From a bacterium (GTDB lineage: Bacteria > Zixibacteria > MSB-5A5 > GN15 > FEB-12), in contig JAUXBJ010000103.1 of NCBI GenBank assembly GCA_030619425.1, positions 1 to 6,731 of the forward strand: 6,731 nt of DNA, read 5' to 3'. Shown piece after piece: positions 1-6,051 of the stretch. Made by a program: the position numbers and the translations under genes. Positions within the stretch are counted from its first letter, which is position 1. Each line of letters starts with the position of its first letter. The notes under the pieces are model-generated. The model saw only the letters and a list, made by a program, of their open reading frames with translations. It was not told where the DNA came from and ran no database searches.

Positions 1-16
1 ATATGACTCTTGACAC

Positions 17-3000
17 TTACGAGGATGATGAACCGCCTTCCCCAGCCCTGTCGAGTTCAGTTCGAATCGCTGCGGCAATAGACTCTCTTGTAATTGGCTT
101 TCGTACAAAGGCGCCGGCTCCCAATTCCTGAGCTTCGAATACTCGATCCGACTCCGAAAACCCGGACAAGATGATTGCTTTCTGATGCGGACTAATCTCG
201 AGGATTCGTCGATATGTCTCAGCGCCGTCGATCCCACCCGGCATCACCATATCAAGAATTACGAGGTCCTGCTCATTCGCCCCGAGGAACTCGATGGCTT
301 TCTCACCGCTCTCAACAGAACTGACTTTATATCCCAGCTTCTTCAGAAGTTGAGTGGATACTTCGCGCTGGATATCATCATCGTCAACAACCAGTATTTT
401 CTCTGTGCCGCCGGTCAGAAGCTCAGAGGCCTCCTCGCCGGTACTTTCTCTGGTTACCGGGAAATAGAGATAAAACGAAGTTCCACGACCGACTGTGCTG
501 CTCAGGTCAAGGTAGCCGTCATGATCCTTTATGACCGCATCAACAACACTCAGCCCAAGGCCCGAACCACGCTTCTTGTCGGTGGTCTTGGTTGAGAAGA
601 AAGGATCAAGGATCTTCTGGATTATATCATCAGGGATACCGCAGCCGTTGTCGGAGACAGTGAGTTTGACATATTCCCCCTTGGGAACCCGACCGAACGC
701 GACCGAGGTATCATCGGCGTAGTAGTTCTCGGTCTTGATAGTAATCTGCCCGATATCCCGCATGGCGTCCTGAGCATTCACCAGCAGATTGCTGAGCATG
801 CGGTGAATCTGGGCGCCGCCGCCCTTGGTTTTCATAAGGTCTTTGCAAAGCTTCATCTCGAAGGTAACTGTTTTTGTCAGTGATTCCATCTCCTGTACCG
901 CCTGCAACGCAACTCGGTTCAGATCTAATACCTCCAGGTTGTAGTGGCCTCGGCGACCCATTGTCAGCAGATCCTGGTTGATATTCGCCATCTTCTGCGC
1001 AGCGTTTTCGATAGCGTCAAGATAAGCGTGGGCCTTGTGATCGTGCGGAAGCTCCTCGTGAATAAACTCAGGGTACGCCATTATGGGCGCCAGAAGATTA
1101 TTGAAATCGTGCGCCACCTGCCCGGCAATCGTGCCCGCCGTTTCGAGTCGTTCTGCACGTGATTCCAAAGCCTGCAGGCGTCTGGTCTCAGTGATGTCGC
1201 GGTCAACGCCAAGGTAACCGAGTAGATTTCCCTGGTCATCCAGTAGCGGGACGCCGTTGGTCAGAAGACAAACTCGGTGACCATCTTTGTGAAGGTTCCA
1301 GTTCTCGAGGTTGCGGAGGGGTTCTTTGTTTCTCGATATCGCCTGAAACTGAAGACCTACACGTTCGGCTTCTTCCTGAGGCATGAAATCGAACGGTGTT
1401 TTCCCAAGAACCTCGTCAGTCGTATAGCCCATAATGGACTCGATACCCGGAGAGACGTAGGTGTAAACACCATGAGTGTCCACCTCCCAGATCCAGTCGG
1501 CCATGCTCTCAGCCACATTCCGGAATCGTTCCTCGCTTTCTTTCAAAGCCTGTTCCGTCTGTTTCCACTTGATGATTTCTCCAGCCCTCTTAGCAATAGC
1601 TTCAATCAGATTACGCTCTTTCTTCAAAAAGGGCCCCTCATCAGATTCAGGCATACTCTCCAAATAGCAGACTTCAACATGCCCGACTGTCATCGCATCC
1701 AACTCTATGTCAGCTAACTGCTTCCACTCGGTTGTTCTGTAGCCGGCAGTTTTGAACTCTCTACCGTTCACAATAATCCTGACACACGTAATGTCAGGAT
1801 ATTGCCATGATTCCTTGATAAGATCGCATGTGCCCTCAAATGTACTTTCCAGTGACGACGCCGGTGATTCTACGAGATGGGAGATACCATATAGACAATT
1901 GAGTTCTTTGACCCGTTTACTCAGGTCGTAATTGGATACTCGGAGCTGTTGCTCACTTGCCACTAACTGCTGGTTGGTTGCCTTAAGCTGCTGTTCACTC
2001 GCCATCAACTGTTGGTTGGCTGCCTTCAGTTGTTGCTCACCGGCCCTTAGCTGTTGGTTAGAAGCTCTCAGTTGTTGCTCGGCGGCCATTAGCTGTTGAT
2101 AAGAGGCTTTCAGTTGTTGCTCACTTGCAATTAACTGCTGGTTAGAGGCTTTCAGTTGTTGCTCACTTGCCCGCAATTCGGCTGTACGCTCATCCACCCG
2201 TTCCTCAACGATGGCCATACGGTTCTGCCGTGTGTAGGTGAATACTACCAACAGTGACGTGAGAATCAATCCACCTAGCAGCAAGATCCAGTGAATCCAT
2301 TCAGGATGAGACGCCAGATAACCTGATGACGGCATGCAACGCATCTCCCATGTCCGATTGGCTACGTCAAAGGAAGTAACAAATGACATCTCGGAACTGT
2401 TCTCCACATTGCGCGAGAAGTCACTCTCTCCCTGGTTGCGTAAGCGCGCCCGGTACTGGATGAGGGATTGCTCTCCCTCGGGTGCGCTAAGGTCGCTCAC
2501 ATGAGTATCTACCCCCCCGGGTTGCAGTTCCCCAATGACATTCTCTAAGATATCGCCGACTCCCATGGCGCAAGAGACAACGCCTTCAATGGCGGCGCGG
2601 CGCTCTTCGACTGTTGTGATCGGCAGACCTTTTTTGTAGACAGGTGCAAAGGCAATGACTCTGAATCTGTCCGTCGGTTCACCCGGGAATACGGTCGGCC
2701 CTGTGACTACCACTTGATTCATATCGCGCGCTTGTTCGATAGCCTCACGTTGAGGCGATAGGGAGAGCTGATCCAAGCCAATCGCCCAGTCCAGTTGGGG
2801 TGCGCGATACAGAACCGGGCAATACTCCTTACGATGAACCGCGACTTCCATTTCACCTGCAACTGAGGAATCGTGAATCAGGTAGTGTGCCCATCCTTCC
2901 GCTTGCAAAACCTGCTCGAAAGCATTGCGATCTGTATCAGTTACACGGGGAGCCCAGGCAAACCCACAAACATGTTGATCAGTAACAAGAATCGGCGTGA

Positions 3001-3346
3001 CAAATCGAACAAACTCTTCGCGGCTCACGAACTGCGAACCATCATAGAATCGCCTAAGAGCTACCAGTTCGTGCAGATGATGAGTTATCTCATTCTTAAA
3101 AGAATTACAACGTGCCTCGGCCAATCGATCAAAGCCGAATTTACGCCACTTGGTTTCCCATTCTCCAACAAAGAAAAACGCAGCCAGTGACAGCGTCAGG
3201 CCGATGAGGCCTATCGATACTGAAGCACCATAGCGCCTGAGGAGAGTGCGCTCTGGTGAGATCGCTCCATTGTCCATTGACTGGTTGCCTCCGTCAGACA
3301 TCTTGGCGCCAGCACCAAGATGCTTATTGTTTTCACTATTCTTCAT
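17..3346 (-). CDS. CHASE-GAF-PAS hybrid sensor histidine kinase with receiver domain and QQL heptad linker
   Basis: Membrane-bound hybrid histidine kinase, 1109 aa. Visible in order: cytoplasmic N-terminus; membrane helix about 41-61; CHASE-type extracytoplasmic sensor about 80-300 (GFAWAPRV, PVLYRAPQ and FAPVY signatures); second helix about 350-371; coiled coil 373-480 with eleven QQL heptads; GAF-like region about 481-595; PAS about 601-720; HisKA with H-box AHDFNNLL (phospho-acceptor His746); HATPase N-box around Asn857, G1 box DNGCGI (899-904), DPFFSTK and G2 box GSGLGL (927-932); receiver about 983-1100 with Asp988/989, phospho-acceptor Asp1032, Ser1061 and Lys1083. All catalytic residues appear intact. 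The ATG start has GAGGG nine bases upstream and overlaps the stop of the preceding small ORF (ATGA), suggesting translational coupling. It lies downstream of cheD on the same strand. The ligand and any output regulator are unknown; the receiver has no DNA-binding domain, so output probably passes to another protein. Confidence 0.95.
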   Translation of the reverse strand: MKNSENNKHLGAGAKMSDGGNQSMDNGAISPERTLLRRYGASVSIGLIGLTLSLAAFFFVGEWETKWRKFGFDRLAEARCNSFKNEITHHLHELVALRRFYDGSQFVSREEFVRFVTPILVTDQHVCGFAWAPRVTDTDRNAFEQVLQAEGWAHYLIHDSSVAGEMEVAVHRKEYCPVLYRAPQLDWAIGLDQLSLSPQREAIEQARDMNQVVVTGPTVFPGEPTDRFRVIAFAPVYKKGLPITTVEERRAAIEGVVSCAMGVGDILENVIGELQPGGVDTHVSDLSAPEGEQSLIQYRARLRNQGESDFSRNVENSSEMSFVTSFDVANRTWEMRCMPSSGYLASHPEWIHWILLLGGLILTSLLVVFTYTRQNRMAIVEERVDERTAELRASEQQLKASNQQLIASEQQLKASYQQLMAAEQQLRASNQQLRAGEQQLKAANQQLMASEQQLKATNQQLVASEQQLRVSNYDLSKRVKELNCLYGISHLVESPASSLESTFEGTCDLIKESWQYPDITCVRIIVNGREFKTAGYRTTEWKQLADIELDAMTVGHVEVCYLESMPESDEGPFLKKERNLIEAIAKRAGEIIKWKQTEQALKESEERFRNVAESMADWIWEVDTHGVYTYVSPGIESIMGYTTDEVLGKTPFDFMPQEEAERVGLQFQAISRNKEPLRNLENWNLHKDGHRVCLLTNGVPLLDDQGNLLGYLGVDRDITETRRLQALESRAERLETAGTIAGQVAHDFNNLLAPIMAYPEFIHEELPHDHKAHAYLDAIENAAQKMANINQDLLTMGRRGHYNLEVLDLNRVALQAVQEMESLTKTVTFEMKLCKDLMKTKGGGAQIHRMLSNLLVNAQDAMRDIGQITIKTENYYADDTSVAFGRVPKGEYVKLTVSDNGCGIPDDIIQKILDPFFSTKTTDKKRGSGLGLSVVDAVIKDHDGYLDLSSTVGRGTSFYLYFPVTRESTGEEASELLTGGTEKILVVDDDDIQREVSTQLLKKLGYKVSSVESGEKAIEFLGANEQDLVILDMVMPGGIDGAETYRRILEISPHQKAIILSGFSESDRVFEAQELGAGAFVRKPITRESIAAAIRTELDRAGEGGSSSS
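1943..2173 (-). repeat. Eleven tandem 21-bp repeats encoding QQL heptads (kinase residues 392-468)
   Basis: Eleven consecutive in-frame 21-bp units encode heptads of the form x-A-[S/A/G/T]-[E/N/Y]-Q-Q-L; a twelfth, RVSNYDL, is degenerate. E and N alternate at the fourth position, with one Y, so the higher-order unit is 42 bp or 14 residues. Leu at every seventh position and the location directly after the second membrane helix fit a parallel coiled-coil signalling linker. Ten units also match A-x-x-Q-Q-x-x-A, the pattern recognised by CheD and CheR in chemoreceptors. Codons vary between units, so selection on the protein has outlasted recent duplication. Similar QQL linkers occur in other sensor kinases, so the repeat alone does not prove modification. 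Confidence 0.95.
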
Positions 3347-3468
3347 TTCTCAGAACCCTCAACCCGTAGATACGTTCTAAACACTGTGCGAGATAAGGAA
3401 GCCGAATTCTCTTCGTTCATGTCCTGATTAGTCATCGATTTTTCATCTTCTGATTTGCTGTGTTTCAC
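3343..3468 (-). CDS. 41-aa small ORF between cheD and the kinase gene, function unknown
   Basis: A GTG-started 41-codon frame fills the gap between cheD and the kinase. GGAAGG (minus strand) lies about five bases before the GTG. The frame begins 17 bp after the cheD stop, and its TGA overlaps the kinase ATG as ATGA, an arrangement typical of translationally coupled operon genes. The peptide is hydrophilic and rich in Ser, Glu, Asn and Lys in its first half, and ends in a basic, more structured stretch (SLSRTVFRTYLRVEGSEK). It has no signal peptide, membrane helix or cysteine. In-frame ATG codons at 3435 and 3420 are alternative starts. No family is recognised. It may be a small protein, or a leader that carries ribosomes to the kinase start. 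Support is positional only, so whether it encodes a functional product is uncertain. Confidence 0.45.
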   Translation of the reverse strand: MKHSKSEDEKSMTNQDMNEENSASLSRTVFRTYLRVEGSEK

Positions 3469-3485
3469 TATACCCTTCCCAAACA

Positions 3486-3983
3486 CTAAAGCCTCTCGAT
3501 TTTAGTCAGCAATATCTTTGTACTGTTTTCACCTTCAGTATAATACACTTCTCCGGATGTCGTATCCAAAAAGACGCTTCGCCTTTCGATGCCTCCGACC
3601 CTCATACAATTCAATCTCAATTGCAATTTCTTCAGATAACCGAGCACAGACTCTCTTACTTTGTCGGGGATATCTCCCTCCTGGAGTACATTTGCGCCCC
3701 CCACAATACTGATCTCCAAATCAGTAATCTCTGCCCCCAGCTTCTTTGTACTGTCAATCAGAGCTTCAATAGCATCTTCGGCATATTTGGTGTTGCCATT
3801 AGACGTTGGAGATTTTCCGGGAAGCATGATATGAGCCAACCCACCGATTTTCCTGTTTCGCTCATATACTGCCACGGCAACACATGAACCGAGAGCTATT
3901 GATTGCAAAATTGCGGGTTCGGATGAGACTCTGATTTCTCCAGTATCAACGTCAACAGTTTTTCGACGCGATGATAATTCCAA
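3486..3983 (-). CDS. cheD: Chemoreceptor glutamine deamidase CheD
   Basis: CheD hydrolyses the side-chain amide of specific glutamines in chemoreceptor coiled coils to glutamate, and in several bacteria is controlled by binding to the phosphatase CheC. The 165-aa length matches the family (about 160). The signature LGSCVAV carries the catalytic Cys34, and GGLAHIMLP carries His51, 17 residues later as in Thermotoga maritima CheD (Cys27/His44). The position of the third catalytic residue, Thr21 there, is Ser28 here, a conservative change. The later VGGANVL and the C-terminal GGIERRSVFLDTTSGEV also fit the family. The start is TTG, chosen because GGAG lies five bases upstream and the family N-terminus begins near here. 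It is the first recognised gene of the minus-strand cluster and is followed by a small ORF and a hybrid kinase rather than by chemotaxis genes, so its substrate may be the Gln-rich linker of that kinase (inference). Confidence 0.93.
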   Translation of the reverse strand: MELSSRRKTVDVDTGEIRVSSEPAILQSIALGSCVAVAVYERNRKIGGLAHIMLPGKSPTSNGNTKYAEDAIEALIDSTKKLGAEITDLEISIVGGANVLQEGDIPDKVRESVLGYLKKLQLRLNCMRVGGIERRSVFLDTTSGEVYYTEGENSTKILLTKIERL

Positions 3984-3988
3984 CTTAT

Positions 3989-3992
3989 CTCC
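3989..3992 (-). promoter_or_regulatory. Shine-Dalgarno GGAG fixing the TTG start of cheD
   Basis: Minus-strand GGAG is separated by five bases from the TTG at 3983. No ATG or GTG with comparable spacing lies upstream in frame before the stop at 4041-4043, so this site supports the TTG start. Confidence 0.7.
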
Positions 3993-4179
3993 AAATCGTA
4001 GATTTTTGCATACCGCAATGTCCGTTATTTGTGATGGGAGTTAGATACTGGATAGTCGTCGGAATAGAAAGTACAATATCCTCCATGAAAAAGTCGATTA
4101 GAGGACTGGTCGGAGTTAAGCCGTCAGAGCCGGCGACCATTCCAAAGGCACCGTGAATCCAGAGTATGGCTATGCCGGT

Positions 4180-4374
4180 GACAGAACATCAGATCGGATT
4201 GATATCTCGGTGGACCAGTTAAACCCGATGAGGTCGCGGTAACGATTGCTGAAAACGGCGCCGGCATCTCCGGGACGACCTGATGTATATCTTCGAAGCA
4301 CTTTTCTCTCGACCAAGGCTTGGCAGCCCCTGACCGGACGGCCACAATTGCCTTGACAGGTGGCGGCTAATGAC
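4180..4374 (+). pseudogene. Decayed histidine kinase HATPase remnant (multiple frameshifts)
   Basis: Reading across frames gives pieces in the exact order of a histidine kinase ATP-binding domain. A beta-strand segment, RIDISVDQLNP (frame of 4201), continues as DEVAVTIAENGAGIS (4227-4271), equivalent to the G1 box DNGPGI. After a one-base shift comes DLMYIFEALF (4277-4306), equivalent to the IFEPFF box. After another shift comes STKAWQPLTG (4309-4338), where STK, five residues and TG match the spacing to the G2 box. An in-frame TGA and QVAAN follow, then similarity fades. The H-box, N-box and C-terminal strand are not found, so this is a fragment. It is on the strand opposite the intact kinase and does not resemble a copy of it (IFEALF versus LDPFF). 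It is most likely a relic of a former neighbour. Sequencing error is a less likely explanation because flanking genes are intact. Confidence 0.6.
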
Positions 4375-4451
4375 TACCTTTGGCTTCGTTAAATGAGGAA
4401 CGTGTTGAGCGGTCCGTCGACGATGTCGGAAGGGACCTGTTCGACCTGTGG

Positions 4452-4488
4452 CATCCATGGTGCGCACGTTGGCTGACCATGGTGGATG
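4452..4488. repeat. Paired CCATGGTG repeats forming an imperfect hairpin upstream of the dehydrogenase gene
   Basis: CCATGGTG occurs at 4455-4462 and again at 4477-4484, a 22-bp period or about two helical turns. Because CCATGG is itself a palindrome, the same sequence also makes an inverted repeat, CATCCATGGT (4452-4461) against ACCAT-GGT-GGATG (4476-4488), with a three-base bulge. It lies 62-98 bp before the dehydrogenase ATG. It could be a regulator-binding pair or an mRNA leader hairpin. No regulator is identified. Confidence 0.5.
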
Positions 4489-4510
4489 ACTGGATACGGA
4501 GATGACTGGA
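4485..4510. repeat. Direct repeat GATGACTGGA, two copies
   Basis: Ten-base direct repeats at 4485-4494 and 4501-4510, 16 bp apart start to start, partly overlapping the CCATGGTG pair. This is short enough to have arisen by slippage; no function is evident. Confidence 0.5.
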
Positions 4511-4534
4511 GCCATAGTCTAACGTGAGTACGAT

Positions 4535-4541
4535 AGAGGAG
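4535..4541 (+). promoter_or_regulatory. Shine-Dalgarno AGAGGAG of the glutamate dehydrogenase gene
   Basis: AGAGGAG ends eight bases before the ATG at 4550 and fixes this start, in agreement with the family N-terminus. Confidence 0.85.
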
Positions 4542-4549
4542 TACCGGTA

Positions 4550-5836
4550 ATGAACAAGGGTTTCAATGCATTTGAAATGGCGCAAACCCAGTTTGATAGT
4601 GTAGCCGACACGCTCGGACTGGATACATCGGTCCGGGAGTTGCTGCGTAATCCGCTGAGAGAGTATCAGTTCTCCATACCTATTCGCATGGACGACGGGA
4701 CGATCAAAGTGTTTCGTGGGTTCCGTGTCCAGCATAACGACGCCCGGGGCCCGTGCAAGGGGGGGATTCGATTCCACCCGGCCGAAACGATTGACACTGT
4801 CCGTGCTCTGTCGATGTGGATGACCTGGAAATGCGCAGTTGTGGAAATCCCTCTCGGCGGCGGCAAGGGCGGCGTCGTATGCGATCCTCACAACTTGAGC
4901 GCCCGCGAGCAGGAACAGATTTGTCGAGGCTGGGTGAGACAACTCGCGCGCAATGTGGGACCGATCTCGGATATTCCGGCGCCTGACGTGATGACCAGCG
5001 CTCAGCACATGTTGTGGATGCTTGATGAATTCGAGCACATCCACGGCGGACATCATCCGGGCTTTATCACCGGGAAACCGGTCGGCATGGGCGGGTCGCT
5101 CGGACGAACGGAAGCAACCGGTTTCGGAGTAGTGTTCACTATCCGGGAGGCGCTGAAGGAGTTGGACATCCGTCCGGACGATACAACCGTCTCGGTACAA
5201 GGTTTTGGTAACGTGGCTCAGTATGCCATACAACTCTATGAACAAATCGGTGGAACCGCTGTCTGCGTGTCGTGCTGGGACCAGGCTGATCAGAAATCGT
5301 ATTCTTTTGTCAAGAAGGACGGTATCGACCTTGAAGCTCTGCGAGGAATCACCGACCGGTTTGGCGGCATCGACAAAGCGAAAGCCCGCGATCTCGGATA
5401 TGAGGTAACCGACGGTGATGCCTGGATCGACCAGGACGCTGATATACTGATTCCCTGCGCCCTGGAAAATCAGATCACCGGCGAGAACGTATCCCGAATC
5501 TCCAAGCAGGTGAAAGTGATCGCTGAAGGCGCCAACGGCCCAACTGCTCCTGAGGCTGATCAGGCTCTCAAGGATCGTGGCGTTTTTGTGATCCCTGATT
5601 TCCTGGCCAATGCCGGCGGTGTGACGTGCAGTTACTTCGAACAGGTGCAAAGCAATATGAACTACTACTGGGAGAAGGATGAGGTACTGAGCCGCCTCGA
5701 CCTGAAGATGACAGGTTCCTTTATCGCTGTCAGCGAGTTGGCCAGGAAACGGAAGCTCTTCATGCGAGACGCCGCCTACGTAATTGCTATTGACCGCGTG
5801 GCGCAGGCGTGCCGTGATCGAGGCTGGGTGATCTGA
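4550..5836 (+). CDS. gdhA: Glutamate dehydrogenase (Glu/Leu/Phe/Val dehydrogenase family)
   Basis: A 428-aa cytoplasmic enzyme interconverting glutamate and 2-oxoglutarate plus ammonia with NAD(P), linking nitrogen assimilation to the citric acid cycle. The substrate domain holds GPCKGGIRFHP (Lys70), Lys94 and the catalytic Lys106 in PLGGGKGG; Lys70/94/106 and Asp146 in PAPDVMT keep the same spacing as Lys89/113/125 and Asp165 of the Clostridium symbiosum enzyme. Ser361 in NAGGVTCSYFE corresponds to Ser380 there. The Rossmann domain shows VQGFGNVA (216-223), and GGSLGRTEATG (181-191) is a family signature. Length is typical of the hexameric short-type enzymes and no damage is seen. A seven-G run encodes Lys70-Gly-Gly. 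A strong ribosome-binding site supports the ATG. The gene appears monocistronic, ending before an intrinsic terminator at 5971. Coenzyme preference cannot be decided by eye. Leucine or phenylalanine dehydrogenase is less likely given the Lys and Ser pattern. Confidence 0.95.
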   Translation: MNKGFNAFEMAQTQFDSVADTLGLDTSVRELLRNPLREYQFSIPIRMDDGTIKVFRGFRVQHNDARGPCKGGIRFHPAETIDTVRALSMWMTWKCAVVEIPLGGGKGGVVCDPHNLSAREQEQICRGWVRQLARNVGPISDIPAPDVMTSAQHMLWMLDEFEHIHGGHHPGFITGKPVGMGGSLGRTEATGFGVVFTIREALKELDIRPDDTTVSVQGFGNVAQYAIQLYEQIGGTAVCVSCWDQADQKSYSFVKKDGIDLEALRGITDRFGGIDKAKARDLGYEVTDGDAWIDQDADILIPCALENQITGENVSRISKQVKVIAEGANGPTAPEADQALKDRGVFVIPDFLANAGGVTCSYFEQVQSNMNYYWEKDEVLSRLDLKMTGSFIAVSELARKRKLFMRDAAYVIAIDRVAQACRDRGWVI

Positions 5837-5901
5837 TTCCGAAAGGTGGTTGAAGCCGGTATTTCATTTTACCTGGCAGGCCATTGAGAGACCCTCTTTT
5901 C

Positions 5902-5933
5902 CATGCCCGGCGTCAGTCCCCGTGCGCGGCATG
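5902..5933. repeat. Inverted repeat CATGCC/GGCATG in the 3' region of the dehydrogenase gene
   Basis: CATGCC (5902-5907) pairs with GGCATG (5928-5933); after a two-base bulge, GCG (5910-5912) pairs with CGC (5925-5927), leaving a 12-base loop. No T-run follows, so it is not a terminator by itself. It may be a structured 3' untranslated segment. Confidence 0.4.
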
Positions 5934-5949
5934 TACTAAGCCTACCCCT

Positions 5950-5961
5950 TATCTGCAGATA
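5950..5961. repeat. Perfect 12-bp palindrome TATCTGCAGATA
   Basis: An exactly self-complementary dodecamer between the dehydrogenase stop and the terminator. It has no loop, so it suits a dimeric DNA-binding protein better than an RNA hairpin. No associated promoter is visible on either side at a suitable distance, so its role is unknown. Confidence 0.5.
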
Positions 5962-5970
5962 TTTTGCCCC

Positions 5971-6001
5971 AAGCTCCGGTGTTCCCGCCGGGGCTTTTCT
6001 T
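5971..6001 (+). terminator. Intrinsic terminator downstream of the dehydrogenase gene
   Basis: AAGCTCCGG (5971-5979) pairs with CCGGGGCTT (5988-5996) over nine positions with one G-U pair and an eight-base loop; the T-rich tract TTTTCTT (5995-6001) overlaps the stem base. The position 135 bp after the dehydrogenase stop and just before a new promoter fits transcription unit separation. Confidence 0.8.
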
Positions 6002-6021
6002 GTGGGGGGGCAAATATGTGA

Positions 6022-6051
6022 TTGACAGTCGCTGGGAAGTTTTGATATCAT
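6022..6051 (+). promoter_or_regulatory. Sigma70-type promoter of the methyltransferase gene
   Basis: A perfect -35 TTGACA (6022-6027) and a -10 TATCAT (6046-6051, five of six) are separated by 18 bp. The predicted start near 6058 leaves about 24 bases before the ATC codon at 6082. The 8-bp palindrome TGATATCA (6043-6050) overlaps the -10 and could be an operator. A seven-G run (6004-6010) lies 11 bp upstream of the -35. Confidence 0.7.

Larger units (their letters stand above)
3984..4549. other. Divergent intergenic region between cheD and the glutamate dehydrogenase gene
   Basis: These 566 bp separate two divergent genes and hold no intact gene that I can recognise. From 3984 to about 4180 I see only the cheD ribosome-binding site and no convincing promoter. 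From about 4180 to 4374 the plus strand carries a frameshifted remnant of a histidine kinase ATPase domain. From 4375 to 4549 there is a leader with short direct and inverted repeats and the dehydrogenase ribosome-binding site. A 41-codon plus-strand frame (4380-4505, TTG start) is open and rich in Asp, Arg and Trp, but has no ribosome-binding site and no recognised family. Confidence 0.7.

Noticed and set aside
1..16. Possible terminator after the kinase gene
   Set aside because: Only 16 bases are available downstream of the stop, with no hairpin in them.
185..595. Plus-strand open frames over the kinase gene (here and at 944, 1277 and 2873)
   Set aside because: Antisense shadows of the kinase; no ribosome-binding sites or protein families, and the minus strand explains the sequence fully.
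3985..4140. Minus-strand frame starting at ATG 4140 and ending one base before the cheD start
   Set aside because: The spacing looks operon-like, but there is no ribosome-binding site, no family similarity, and the upstream part overlaps the plus-strand kinase fossil. The stop arises within the cheD ribosome-binding site itself.
4353..4358. TTGACA as a -35 element for gdhA
   Set aside because: No acceptable -10 lies 16-18 bp downstream (TACCTT is the best, three of six), and the hexamer falls in the kinase fossil near the former G2 box.
4380..4505. Plus-strand 41-codon frame (LASLNEERVERSVDDVG...) upstream of gdhA
   Set aside because: TTG start without a ribosome-binding site, lies partly over repeats and just after the kinase fossil; no recognised family. 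Kept only as a note in the intergenic entry.
4124..4515. Minus-strand frames in the cheD-gdhA intergenic region
   Set aside because: They run antisense to the kinase remnant and give low-complexity products without starts or motifs.
4367..5650. Long minus-strand open frame of 427 codons over the dehydrogenase gene
   Set aside because: It is the antisense shadow of gdhA; its product has no recognisable domain, while the plus strand gives a complete enzyme with all active-site motifs.
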